NCBI GenBank assembly: GCA_965261255.1
Contig: CBDHCQ010000004.1
Location: 1,922,001-1,986,000, forward strand
Source of the DNA: Bin80 sp965261255
GTDB lineage: Bacteria > Bacteroidota > Rhodothermia > Rhodothermales > Bin80
DNA: 64,000 bases
Direction: 5' to 3'
The stretch's first letter is position 1; every line of letters begins with the position of its first letter. Below the pieces are notes generated by a model. It saw nothing but the letters and a program-made list of their open reading frames with translations, made no database searches and had not been told where the DNA came from. Made by a program: the position numbers and the translations under genes. This document shows, piece after piece, positions 36,728 to 45,190 of the stretch.

Positions 36728-37867
36728 ATGGATTTTTCAACCATTCACTATAACTCCCTTAGTAATTCCATGACGCTCATCCCGATACTTTTGAGTACAC
36801 TCTTCTTTCCTTCTCCTGATTACATATTTGTGGGCGGACTGGAAGGATACAACTGTTACAGGATTCCCGCGGTAATCGTAGTCCCCAACGGTGATGTGCT
36901 AGCCTTTTCTGAAGGACGCAAGAACAACTGCTCAGATACTGGTGACATTGATCTTGTATACAAGCGTTCAACTGATCAAGGACGCACGTGGGGTACACTG
37001 GAACTCCTCTGGGATAAAGATGAGCACACTGTCGGCAACCCAGCTCCCGTCGTCGACGCAGAATCAGGCACGCTATTCCTCCTGGTCACTCACAACCTGG
37101 GCACTGACCATGAGCGAGAGATCATTGCACAAACCTCAACAGATACGAGACGCGTCTTTGTGCTGTCATCCATGGACAATGGTCACACGTGGACAATACC
37201 TAAAGAAATCACACAGGATGTTAAACAGCCAGATTGGACGTGGTATGCCACCGGACCGGGTTCGGGAATACAACTCACGCGTGGACCACATAAAGGACGG
37301 TTAATGGTCGCCTGTGACCACATAGAAGCGTCAACCAAACATTACTACTCACACGTGATCTACTCTGACGATCACGGCGAAACATGGCAGCTCGGTGGAA
37401 CTACACCACAGCACCAGGTCAATGAATCTGAGGTAGCCGAATTGAGCGATGGTAGCCTGCTACTCAACATGCGCAATTATGCACCAAGCGAACGATACCG
37501 AAAAATTGCCCACAGCAGCGACGGCGGCATGACCTGGAGCAATCTGATCGCAGACTCTACACTGATTGAACCCATATGCCAGGCCAGCCTACAGCGCTTT
37601 TCCTTCGCCGAAGAAGGTCAAAATGTACTATTGTTCTCCAACCCAGCCAGTCAAGTGCGGCGTGAACGTATGACGCTTCGCGCAAGTTTTGATGACGGAA
37701 TCACATGGCCCGCCTCACTCGTAGTTCACGAAAGCATGAGTGCTTATTCAGATATCGTGCGGCTGCCTGATGACGTTATTGGGCTGTTGTATGAAGCCGG
37801 CCCCGATCATGAAAACAGCTACTACGGAATTGCTTTTGCGCGCATTGCCCTGAGTGAGTTGAAATAG
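36728..37867 (+). CDS. Exo-alpha-sialidase (GH33-like, BNR repeats)
   Basis: A 379-residue glycoside hydrolase. The N-terminal hydrophobic stretch MTLIPILLSTLFFPS suggests export; if that Met (36770) is the true start it forms a short signal peptide. The catalytic arginine motif YRIP lies near residue 44 and five Asp-box (BNR) repeats are visible: STDQGRTWG, SMDNGHTWT, SDDHGETWQ, SSDGGMTWS and SFDDGITWP. An acidic segment NESEVAEL supplies the likely Glu, and Y-S-D near the C-terminus the Tyr region. It probably releases terminal sialic acids. No sialic-acid catabolic genes (nanA, nanE) are nearby in the window. Confidence 0.88.
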   Translation: MDFSTIHYNSLSNSMTLIPILLSTLFFPSPDYIFVGGLEGYNCYRIPAVIVVPNGDVLAFSEGRKNNCSDTGDIDLVYKRSTDQGRTWGTLELLWDKDEHTVGNPAPVVDAESGTLFLLVTHNLGTDHEREIIAQTSTDTRRVFVLSSMDNGHTWTIPKEITQDVKQPDWTWYATGPGSGIQLTRGPHKGRLMVACDHIEASTKHYYSHVIYSDDHGETWQLGGTTPQHQVNESEVAELSDGSLLLNMRNYAPSERYRKIAHSSDGGMTWSNLIADSTLIEPICQASLQRFSFAEEGQNVLLFSNPASQVRRERMTLRASFDDGITWPASLVVHESMSAYSDIVRLPDDVIGLLYEAGPDHENSYYGIAFARIALSELK

Positions 37868-38110
37868 CGAGGAACTCGCAATCTATCCGTTCCCAAATCA
37901 TGTAATCCAGATGCATGAGTTGGTGTAATCTTCACGGGTAGCGAGCGTGGTCCGCTCCCTGTCCTCCGAAAATGTAGACCATTCGCCTTCCGTGCAGCCT
38001 TACCACAGGCATTTTCCGACAATTAGCTTTCCTTCCTAGTGACAAGGATTTTGTAAGAACCTCTTGCAAGAAATGACTAAATTGAGGGTTGTCATGTTGA
38101 ATTTTTCTTG

Positions 38111-41100
38111 ATGCGTTTCTTTTCGCTTGTGCTTATCCTGCTGGTAGGAGCCTGTTCATCCGGTACTGAGATCGATTCCGACACGCTTGCCCGCCTGCCG
38201 GAGCGAGTCGATTACAACTTCCACATTAAGCCACTTTTATCTGATCGCTGCTATGCATGCCACGGACCAGACGACAATGCTCGGCAAGGGGATCTGCGGC
38301 TCTATACGGAGGAGGGGGCGCTCCTAACAAAGTTGCAGTCCGGTGGACATGCCATCGTCCCCAAGCGGCCCGGACGCAGTAAGGTGATGCACCGCATCAC
38401 CTCTGCGGATCCGGAAACGGTCATGCCGCCTCCCGAATCAAATCTGGCGCTTTCCGACTACGAAATAGCCCTGATCGAGCGCTGGATCAAACAGGGTGCC
38501 GAATGGAAACCCCATTGGGCCTTCATTCCCCCGGCTCTGCCCCCAATTCCCGCTGTGGAAAACGAGGACTGGCCGCGAAACGACATCGACCGCTTCATCC
38601 TTGCACGCCTTGAGCGAGAAGGTCTAGCGCCCACTGAGGAAGCAGATCGTGAACGCCTGCTTCGCCGTGTTACGCTGGATCTTACCGGGTTACCCCCAAC
38701 ACTTGAACAAATTGATGATTTTCTGACAGATATCAGCCCCGGTGCATACGAGCGCGTGGTAGATCGCCTCTTGGCCTCCGAAAACTACGGCGAACGCCTG
38801 GCAACCGAGTGGATGGATCTATCCAGGTACGCAGACAGTCATGGATATCATGCAGATGGTATCCGAACGATGTGGCCCTGGAGGGACTGGGTGATCAAGG
38901 CTTTCAATGAAAACATGCCATACGATCAGTTCGTGACCTGGCAACTGGCCGGTGACCTGCTCCCCGACCCTACCAAGGAGCAGATACTAGCCACGGGATT
39001 TCATCGGAACCATCCCATGACCGCGGAGGGCGGTGTGATTGACGAAGAATACCGTCTCGAGTACGTAGCTGACCGCACAAATACAACTTCACGGGCCTTT
39101 TTGGGGCTGACGATGGAATGCGCGCGATGTCATGATCACAAGTTTGACCCTGTTTCCCAGGCGGAGTATTTCCAGCTCTCGGCATTCTTTAATAACGTAA
39201 ATGAATTGGGGATGACCGGCGATGATGGCAATGCCGGTCCTCTGCTCATGCTGCCCACACCGGAAGAAGAAGTTGAGCTCGAAGAAAAGCGTGATCGAAT
39301 TGAAGAACTGGAAGTCGCATTGATCGCCCATGAAGAGGAGGTTAAGCGTATAGGAACATACATGAAGACTCAAGTGCCAGATAATGCACTTGACCTGGAC
39401 CTCGCCAGCTATTTTCCGTTTGATGAGACAACAGGTGATTCGACACCGAACAAAGTACCGGACGGCAAGGAGGGCAAGACTGGTGGTGGCACACTGACAC
39501 TGACAGAGGGGCCATCAGGGCAGGCAGTAATTTTTGACAGTGATTACGACTTTCTACAGGTTGCCGAGACTGGTGATTTTGAACGTAGCGATCCTTTTTC
39601 CGTCGCGGTATGGCTTCGACCAGATACGTCAGGCGCCTATACACGGATTGTCGGCAATGCATTCCACAAAAACACATACTGGCGCGGATGGGAGGTATAT
39701 CTGGACAGTCTTAATCACCTGTCGGCTCGTCTGATCCATGCTCTTCCGCACAACTATCTGCATGTTCGATCCGCGGAACCTATAGCCACGGAGAATTGGA
39801 CGCATACCGCGGTAACCTATGACGGCTCCAGCCGTGCAGATGGGATTCAACTCCATTTACAGGGCCGGCGTGTTCCTAGCGTAATTGAATACGACAAACT
39901 CTACAAGAGCATTCTTCCCGTAGATGGACTTTACCGCCTCACAAGCCGGCCGCTGCGCATTGGACGAAGCTACCGTGCGTTTGGGGGAGATGACGGCATC
40001 TTCCTGGGTGATATGGACGAGCTCAGGCTATATGCACGAATGCTGACCGCTTCAGATATCGCCACACTAGCTGGCGTGCCGGCTCGAGAAGAGAATGAGT
40101 TAGAGGCCTACCTGCACTATCACGATGCACGCTATGTACGGCTACTTCGGGAACTCAAAGAGGCTCGAGTTGAGGAAAATACAGCCGTCAATGAAGTGAC
40201 AGAGGTTATGGTTATGGAAGAGATGGCCGAACCGCGCCCAACGCATATCCTTGAGCGCGGTCTCTATGATCAGCCACGTGACCAGGTTCACCCCGCAACT
40301 CCGGAGGTGCTTGGATTTTTACCGGATAGCTTGCCCCCTAACCGTATGGGGTTGGCACAATGGCTCTTCAGCTCCGAACAGCCACTAACTGCACGTGTAT
40401 CGGTGAACCGGTACTGGTTGATGTTTTTTGGACAGGGACTAGTCGTCACGCCGGAAGATTTTGGGAATCAGGGTGCCCTGCCCTCGCATCCGGCACTGCT
40501 GGATTATCTGGCAGTCACCTTTATGGAATCCGGCTATGACGTTAAAGCGTTCATCAAGTCTATTGTGATGAGTGCGTCGTACCGTCAGTCCAGCACTGCA
40601 TCTCCGGCACTGCAAGAATTGGACCCTGCCAATGTACTTATAGCCCGGGGACCAAAACATCGCCTGACTGCAGAAATGGTTCGGGATAACGCACTTGCGG
40701 CCGGCGGTCTCCTGGTAAATCAGGTAGGCGGCCCGAGTGTCAAGCCGTATCAGCCTCCAGGCTTATGGATTGAAAAGGGCAATTTTTCGCAATTCTTGCT
40801 CCACTACAAACAGGATGAAGGAGATGCTCTCTATCGTCGGAGCTTGTACACTTTTATCCGTCGAACATCGCCGCCGCCGACGATGCTGGTATTTGATGCT
40901 CCCGACCGAACTACATGTTTCGTTCAACGCCAGAATACCAATACCCCGCTGCAGGCCTTAGTACTCTTAAACGACCCGCAATATGTAGAGGCATCGCGGG
41001 CGCTGGCTGAGCGTATCCAGCGTGAAGCCCCCGATAATGTTGCTGCGCAGATTCGACGGGGCTTCCGGCTTGGTACCGGCCGTGCTCCTAGTGACCAGGA

Positions 41101-41290
41101 AGTGTCGCTCATGGAAAATCTGTACATGCAAGAAAAAGAACGCTTCGCAGCACGACCTGCGGATATTGACTCGCTCTTCTCTGTGGGAGAACTGGTCGCA
41201 GATGCATCGCTAGACCGCACCAATACCGCCGCACTCACTATGGTCACACAACTCATACTTAATCACGACGAAGCCTATACCAAGCGCTGA
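38111..41290 (+). CDS. Planctomycete-type cytochrome-like DUF1549/DUF1553 lipoprotein with LamG domain
   Basis: A 1059-residue protein. A lipoprotein signal ends LLVGAC (C15). A PSCyt1-type domain with a heme c motif CYACH (47-51) is followed by the DUF1549 region with LDLTGLPPT and the second CARCH motif. An inserted LamG/concanavalin-like domain (about 430-660, with ENWTHTAVTYDG) comes next, and the DUF1553 region closes the protein (ARVSVNRYWLMFFGQGLV, QRQNTNTPLQALVLLNDP). In planctomycetes and verrucomicrobia such proteins accompany sulfatases and polysaccharide degradation, but their exact function is unknown. The annotated frame allows a TTG three bases earlier; I take the ATG. It forms an operon with the DUF1501 gene 9 bp downstream. 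Confidence 0.9.
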   Translation: MRFFSLVLILLVGACSSGTEIDSDTLARLPERVDYNFHIKPLLSDRCYACHGPDDNARQGDLRLYTEEGALLTKLQSGGHAIVPKRPGRSKVMHRITSADPETVMPPPESNLALSDYEIALIERWIKQGAEWKPHWAFIPPALPPIPAVENEDWPRNDIDRFILARLEREGLAPTEEADRERLLRRVTLDLTGLPPTLEQIDDFLTDISPGAYERVVDRLLASENYGERLATEWMDLSRYADSHGYHADGIRTMWPWRDWVIKAFNENMPYDQFVTWQLAGDLLPDPTKEQILATGFHRNHPMTAEGGVIDEEYRLEYVADRTNTTSRAFLGLTMECARCHDHKFDPVSQAEYFQLSAFFNNVNELGMTGDDGNAGPLLMLPTPEEEVELEEKRDRIEELEVALIAHEEEVKRIGTYMKTQVPDNALDLDLASYFPFDETTGDSTPNKVPDGKEGKTGGGTLTLTEGPSGQAVIFDSDYDFLQVAETGDFERSDPFSVAVWLRPDTSGAYTRIVGNAFHKNTYWRGWEVYLDSLNHLSARLIHALPHNYLHVRSAEPIATENWTHTAVTYDGSSRADGIQLHLQGRRVPSVIEYDKLYKSILPVDGLYRLTSRPLRIGRSYRAFGGDDGIFLGDMDELRLYARMLTASDIATLAGVPAREENELEAYLHYHDARYVRLLRELKEARVEENTAVNEVTEVMVMEEMAEPRPTHILERGLYDQPRDQVHPATPEVLGFLPDSLPPNRMGLAQWLFSSEQPLTARVSVNRYWLMFFGQGLVVTPEDFGNQGALPSHPALLDYLAVTFMESGYDVKAFIKSIVMSASYRQSSTASPALQELDPANVLIARGPKHRLTAEMVRDNALAAGGLLVNQVGGPSVKPYQPPGLWIEKGNFSQFLLHYKQDEGDALYRRSLYTFIRRTSPPPTMLVFDAPDRTTCFVQRQNTNTPLQALVLLNDPQYVEASRALAERIQREAPDNVAAQIRRGFRLGTGRAPSDQEVSLMENLYMQEKERFAARPADIDSLFSVGELVADASLDRTNTAALTMVTQLILNHDEAYTKR

Positions 41291-41299
41291 GGATAGACC

Positions 41300-42754
41300 A
41301 TGCACGAATGCCACAATTATGATCAACAGTACACGCGACGGGATTTTCTGACGCGAACAACACTTGGATTGGGGGCTGCTACGCTAGCTTCACTGCTGAA
41401 TCCGGTTTCTGCTAATGGAAAGCAAATCAGCGGGGACCCTGTGCCGGGAATTCTTGGGACTACGCACTTTCCTGCAAAGGTCAAGCGTATTATTTATTTG
41501 CTTCAGAGCGGAGCCCCGTCTCAGTTGGACCTATTTGATTACAAACCTGCCTTAAAAGCCCATCACAGTGAGGAGCTTCCACCATCGGTGCGCGGCATGC
41601 AACGTCTCACTGGCATGACCGCGGGACAGAAGAGCTTCCCGATTGTGCAGTCCCCTTTCTCATTTGCACAGCATGGAGCAAGCGGAGCATGGATCAGCGA
41701 CCTGATGCCCTATACATCCCAGATTGCAGACGAGCTCTGTTTTGTTCGTTCCATGTACACAGACGCGATCAATCACGACCCTGCGATCACATTTTTACAA
41801 AGTGGTTCTCAACAACCTGGTCGCCCATCCATGGGATCATGGCTGAGCTACGGTTTAGGCAGCGAGAATGCAAATCTTCCCTCCTTCGTTGTTCTGGTGA
41901 CCAAGGACAAGATGGGGCAACCTCTATACTCCCGGCTTTGGGGAAATGGCTTCCTGCCCTCACGACACCAGGGTGTGCAGTTCAGGGCAGGTAAGGATCC
42001 TGTTCTTTATTTGAGTAACCCTTCGGGAATTACACAGGCGGACCGCGAAAGACATGTTCGCGCACTGAGGGAACTCCAAGAGATTCAATTGCAAAATCTG
42101 CAGGACCCGGAGATCGAGACAAAGATCGCCCAATACGAGATGGCCTTCCGGATGCAAACCTCTGTACCGGAGGTCACTTCCCTGGAAGATGAACCTGAAT
42201 CAATCTTTAATCTTTATGGGGAGGACGCCAGGGTAGCAGGCACATTCGCAGCCAACTGCCTTCTGGCACGCCGTCTCGCCGAGCGTGGTGTACGGTTTAT
42301 CCAGCTCTACCACCAAGGTTGGGATCACCATAGTGGACTATACGGTGCCATTCAAACTCAAGCAAGGGAAACCGATCAAGCCTCTGCGGCGCTGGTCCTA
42401 GACCTTAAACAGCGCGGCTTACTGGATGATACACTTGTGATTTGGGGCGGTGAATTTGGAAGAACCACCTACTCACAGGGACGCCTGACTCAGGAAGGGT
42501 TTGGACGGGATCATCATCCACGCTGCTTCACATTGTGGATGACCGGCGGAGGTATAAAGAAGGGGTTTTCGTACGGAGAGACCGACGAGCTTGGCTACAA
42601 TATTGCTACCAATCCCGTGCACGTACACGACTTTCAGGCGACAATTCTTCACCTCCTAGGTGTAGATCATGAACGTCTGACCTTTCGGCATCAGGGCCGG
42701 CGGTATCGACTGACGGATGTGTTTGGGAACGTTGTGCACGACCTGCTAACATAA
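41300..42754 (+). CDS. DUF1501 protein (Tat-exported, sulfatase-like fold)
   Basis: A 484-residue protein beginning with a twin-arginine signal (YTRRDFLTRTTLGLGAATLA; R13-R14), indicating Tat export. Family blocks are LLQSGAPSQLDLFDYKPAL, YTSQIADELCFVRSMYTDAI followed by NHDPA, LARRLAERGVRFIQLYH, WDHH and VIWGGEFGRTTYSQ. The fold is related to alkaline phosphatase/sulfatase. DUF1501 genes almost always pair with DUF1549/DUF1553 genes, as here. The role is unknown, probably extracytoplasmic polymer processing. Confidence 0.92.
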   Translation: MHECHNYDQQYTRRDFLTRTTLGLGAATLASLLNPVSANGKQISGDPVPGILGTTHFPAKVKRIIYLLQSGAPSQLDLFDYKPALKAHHSEELPPSVRGMQRLTGMTAGQKSFPIVQSPFSFAQHGASGAWISDLMPYTSQIADELCFVRSMYTDAINHDPAITFLQSGSQQPGRPSMGSWLSYGLGSENANLPSFVVLVTKDKMGQPLYSRLWGNGFLPSRHQGVQFRAGKDPVLYLSNPSGITQADRERHVRALRELQEIQLQNLQDPEIETKIAQYEMAFRMQTSVPEVTSLEDEPESIFNLYGEDARVAGTFAANCLLARRLAERGVRFIQLYHQGWDHHSGLYGAIQTQARETDQASAALVLDLKQRGLLDDTLVIWGGEFGRTTYSQGRLTQEGFGRDHHPRCFTLWMTGGGIKKGFSYGETDELGYNIATNPVHVHDFQATILHLLGVDHERLTFRHQGRRYRLTDVFGNVVHDLLT

Positions 42755-43026
42755 GTACGTTTGAACTAACACGATTGCCTCTGAAAATCAATCATCAGTT
42801 CAGTGCGCTTTTGGAAGGCACATTCTTGGATTGAAGTGAGAGTGTTTTCGCAGTTGATCAGTATAGCATTGTAAGAGCACCTTTTGTGCGCGCCGGAGTA
42901 GATGCTCGTCCTTCAAGGTCGGCGCGCACGATTTCATAGATGCAGCAGCCTTTGGGGGAATCAGTCCAGCTCAAGCACGCACAGCGCCTGTCGAAGTTCA
43001 TGAAAAAGTCATGCCTTTGACACTCA

Positions 43027-43737
43027 ATGCATATAACGAAACCAATTTCCAGAGAATATCTTGTCGATCAACTGAATCGTAATGGCTATGTTATGCTTCC
43101 CGAGTGGCGTAGCGAAGAAAAAACTATCTCCGTCGCCCGGTTACTCGGCACCGTTATAAATATTGAGACACTGCTACCGAAAAGCAATATTCCCACTGTT
43201 CAAGTCTTGAAACCCGGATATAAAAACGTATCCTCCAGCAATAACTACACGGGCACATATGGTCTTGCGGAATTTCCCTTGCATACAGATCTTGCACACT
43301 GGGCACAACCGCCTCGTTATTTTATGCTGAGATGCAAAAAGGAATCACCTGAGATAACTACGCGAATACTGCCTTGCTCTGAATTCAATTCCATTTTGAA
43401 AATGACTACGCTCCGCCGGGCACTTGTAAAGCCGAGGCGGCCGGGACAATACAACACCATCTTTTTGCTTCCGCTCGTGTTTTGGGTAGGAGGCATAAAT
43501 GGATTTAGATGGGATCCTCTGTTCTTGGTACCAATGAATGAGGCGGCGGAGCTTGTTGCAGATATCTTTTCAGATGCGTCATGGGTCAAATCAAAGGTGA
43601 AATCATTGACTTTGTCTAGGGACGGAGACACGGTTATCATTGATAATTGGCGTTGCCTTCATGGCCGAAGCGGGGTTTTGGTGACCGAAATGGACCGAGA
43701 ATTAGAACGAGTTTATCTCTCTGGGATTTACGCATGA
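43027..43737 (+). CDS. TauD/TfdA-like Fe(II)/2-oxoglutarate dioxygenase
   Basis: A 236-residue protein with the facial-triad motif of TauD/TfdA-type oxygenases. It has HxD as FPLHTD (H86, D88), and the distal histidine in GDTVIIDNWRCLHGRSG (H212) is followed by the 2-oxoglutarate arginine candidates R224/R229 in DRELERVYLSGI. It is shorter than metabolic TauD (about 280 residues). The substrate is unknown. Its stop overlaps the start of the HEPN/zinc-ribbon gene (ATGA), so the two are translationally coupled. An oxygenase coupled to a HEPN protein beside restriction-like genes is unusual; a role in RNA, nucleotide or small-molecule modification is inference. Confidence 0.8.
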   Translation: MHITKPISREYLVDQLNRNGYVMLPEWRSEEKTISVARLLGTVINIETLLPKSNIPTVQVLKPGYKNVSSSNNYTGTYGLAEFPLHTDLAHWAQPPRYFMLRCKKESPEITTRILPCSEFNSILKMTTLRRALVKPRRPGQYNTIFLLPLVFWVGGINGFRWDPLFLVPMNEAAELVADIFSDASWVKSKVKSLTLSRDGDTVIIDNWRCLHGRSGVLVTEMDRELERVYLSGIYA

Positions 43738-44687
43738 ATACTAAAGTTCAAGTAACAGGACATGAGTGGTCAGAAGAAACCTTATTCTGCAAGGCCGTGC
43801 TATATTTTGAGCAAATGGAATCCCATACCGCCAATGAATGGCAGTACGGATTCTGGTCTGCTCTGGGTTTGGAACTTCTTGCTCGCGCAGCTCTTGCGCA
43901 TATTTCTCCTGTTTTTTTGGCAAATACCAATAACTGGCGAAATCTAGCGCATGCGCTCGGCAAAGAATCGACTGCTAAAAAATTCTCCCCGAGTTCAATA
44001 GGCATCACCTCTGTATTTGGGTGCCTACGCGAGCTAACATCTGATTTTAGCAAGGAGACATCTGACTTCTGTAAACAGCACATGGAGAGACGAAATTCAG
44101 AAATCCACTCCGGGCATCTCGCATTTGCATCCTTAGATACATCGAAGTGGTTGCCAGAATTCTACTTGGCATGCAAAGTGCTCACCGAATCAATGGAACG
44201 AGATCTCGCAGACTTGATTCCAAATCCGACGGAAGCCACTAGTCTGATCAATTCATTTAAGGTGAGGGCTGCTGAAGCGGTTGAAGAAAGTATTAAAGCT
44301 CATAAAATAGTTTGGTCAAACAAAACAAAAGAGGAAAAAGCGAAGGCATCCAGCCAAGCTGTTGCATGGGCTAGGAAAAGTTCAGGACATCGCACGAAAT
44401 GTCCTGCTTGCGATGCCCCGGCTCTTTTGAAAGGCTCTCCCAGTGGGCCGGTCTCAACTAGAATAGAAGGAGACGATATCGTGCAGAAACAAGCACAGTT
44501 GCCGTCGTCATTTGAGTGTATAGCTTGTGGTCTGCGCATTTCCGGTCTCTCAAAGCTTTCCGCCTGTGGACTAGGAAAATCCTTTTCCGAAACATCAACT
44601 TACACAGCCGCAGAATTCTTCGAACTCTATACTGAAGACGATCTGGATGAAGCAGCCAGGGGATTCGAAGGTGACTTTAACGAGTAG
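43734..44687 (+). CDS. HEPN-domain plus zinc-ribbon protein
   Basis: A 317-residue protein. The N-terminal half is helical and contains RNSEIH (R120-H125), an R-x4-H motif as in HEPN RNases, preceded by a helix WQYGFWSALGLELLARAALA typical of HEPN proteins. A lysine-rich helical linker (about 185-215) leads to a zinc-ribbon with CPAC (C223, C226) and CIAC (C262, C265), 35 residues apart, probably binding nucleic acid or protein. The start at 43734 overlaps the dioxygenase stop; the frame open from 43647 is not family-like. I read it as a candidate RNA-cleaving effector whose partner is the upstream oxygenase. No family name is known to me. Confidence 0.65.
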   Translation: MNTKVQVTGHEWSEETLFCKAVLYFEQMESHTANEWQYGFWSALGLELLARAALAHISPVFLANTNNWRNLAHALGKESTAKKFSPSSIGITSVFGCLRELTSDFSKETSDFCKQHMERRNSEIHSGHLAFASLDTSKWLPEFYLACKVLTESMERDLADLIPNPTEATSLINSFKVRAAEAVEESIKAHKIVWSNKTKEEKAKASSQAVAWARKSSGHRTKCPACDAPALLKGSPSGPVSTRIEGDDIVQKQAQLPSSFECIACGLRISGLSKLSACGLGKSFSETSTYTAAEFFELYTEDDLDEAARGFEGDFNE

Positions 44688-45190
44688 AGCGCGACAGTTT
44701 CACGATATGGTATCGGACAAACACGACCTGCTATCCTAAGTACGATTGGTTAGGGCTGGCTTATCGCACCGACAAGCCCTGACTAGGTGCGAGTTCTATT
44801 TATAGCTAAAAATATTTTCCACGCTTCTCGTAGCCCCCGGCTCTCGGCATAACAAAAGAACTTTCCGGGTCATCCACGCGGGGCCGGGAGCCTTAGATGT
44901 CAACTGACACGCTTCACAATATGTTAATTCTCGGAGGAGCAATTCAAAACTATTATATTGCCGGTCTACGACAGCTATCAGCGAAGCCGAAACAAAATCC
45001 AAACTGATTTGCGAGACAGAATAGTCTATAGCGTCGGTTCAACAGCTCATGGATCTCAAACATAGCACCATAAGTCACCGCACGCATCATTCGCTTCGTT
45101 TTGCTTGCATCAACTAATTTTGGAATAAACCCATTGACGAAAACCAATACCTGCTAAATCTATAACCTCTCTATAACTTTCACGAACCTT
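44688..45190. other. Gene-free region
   Basis: About 500 bp ahead of the SNF2 helicase. AGGGCT and AGCCCT around 44752-44780 form a weak inverted repeat; otherwise I see nothing. It presumably carries the promoter for the helicase transcription unit. Confidence 0.45.

Noticed and set aside
44752..44890. Possible terminators (AGGGCT/AGCCCT and a CCCCGGCTC/GAGCC-like pairing) before the SNF2 helicase
   Set aside because: Arms are short or mismatched and loops long; no T-run.
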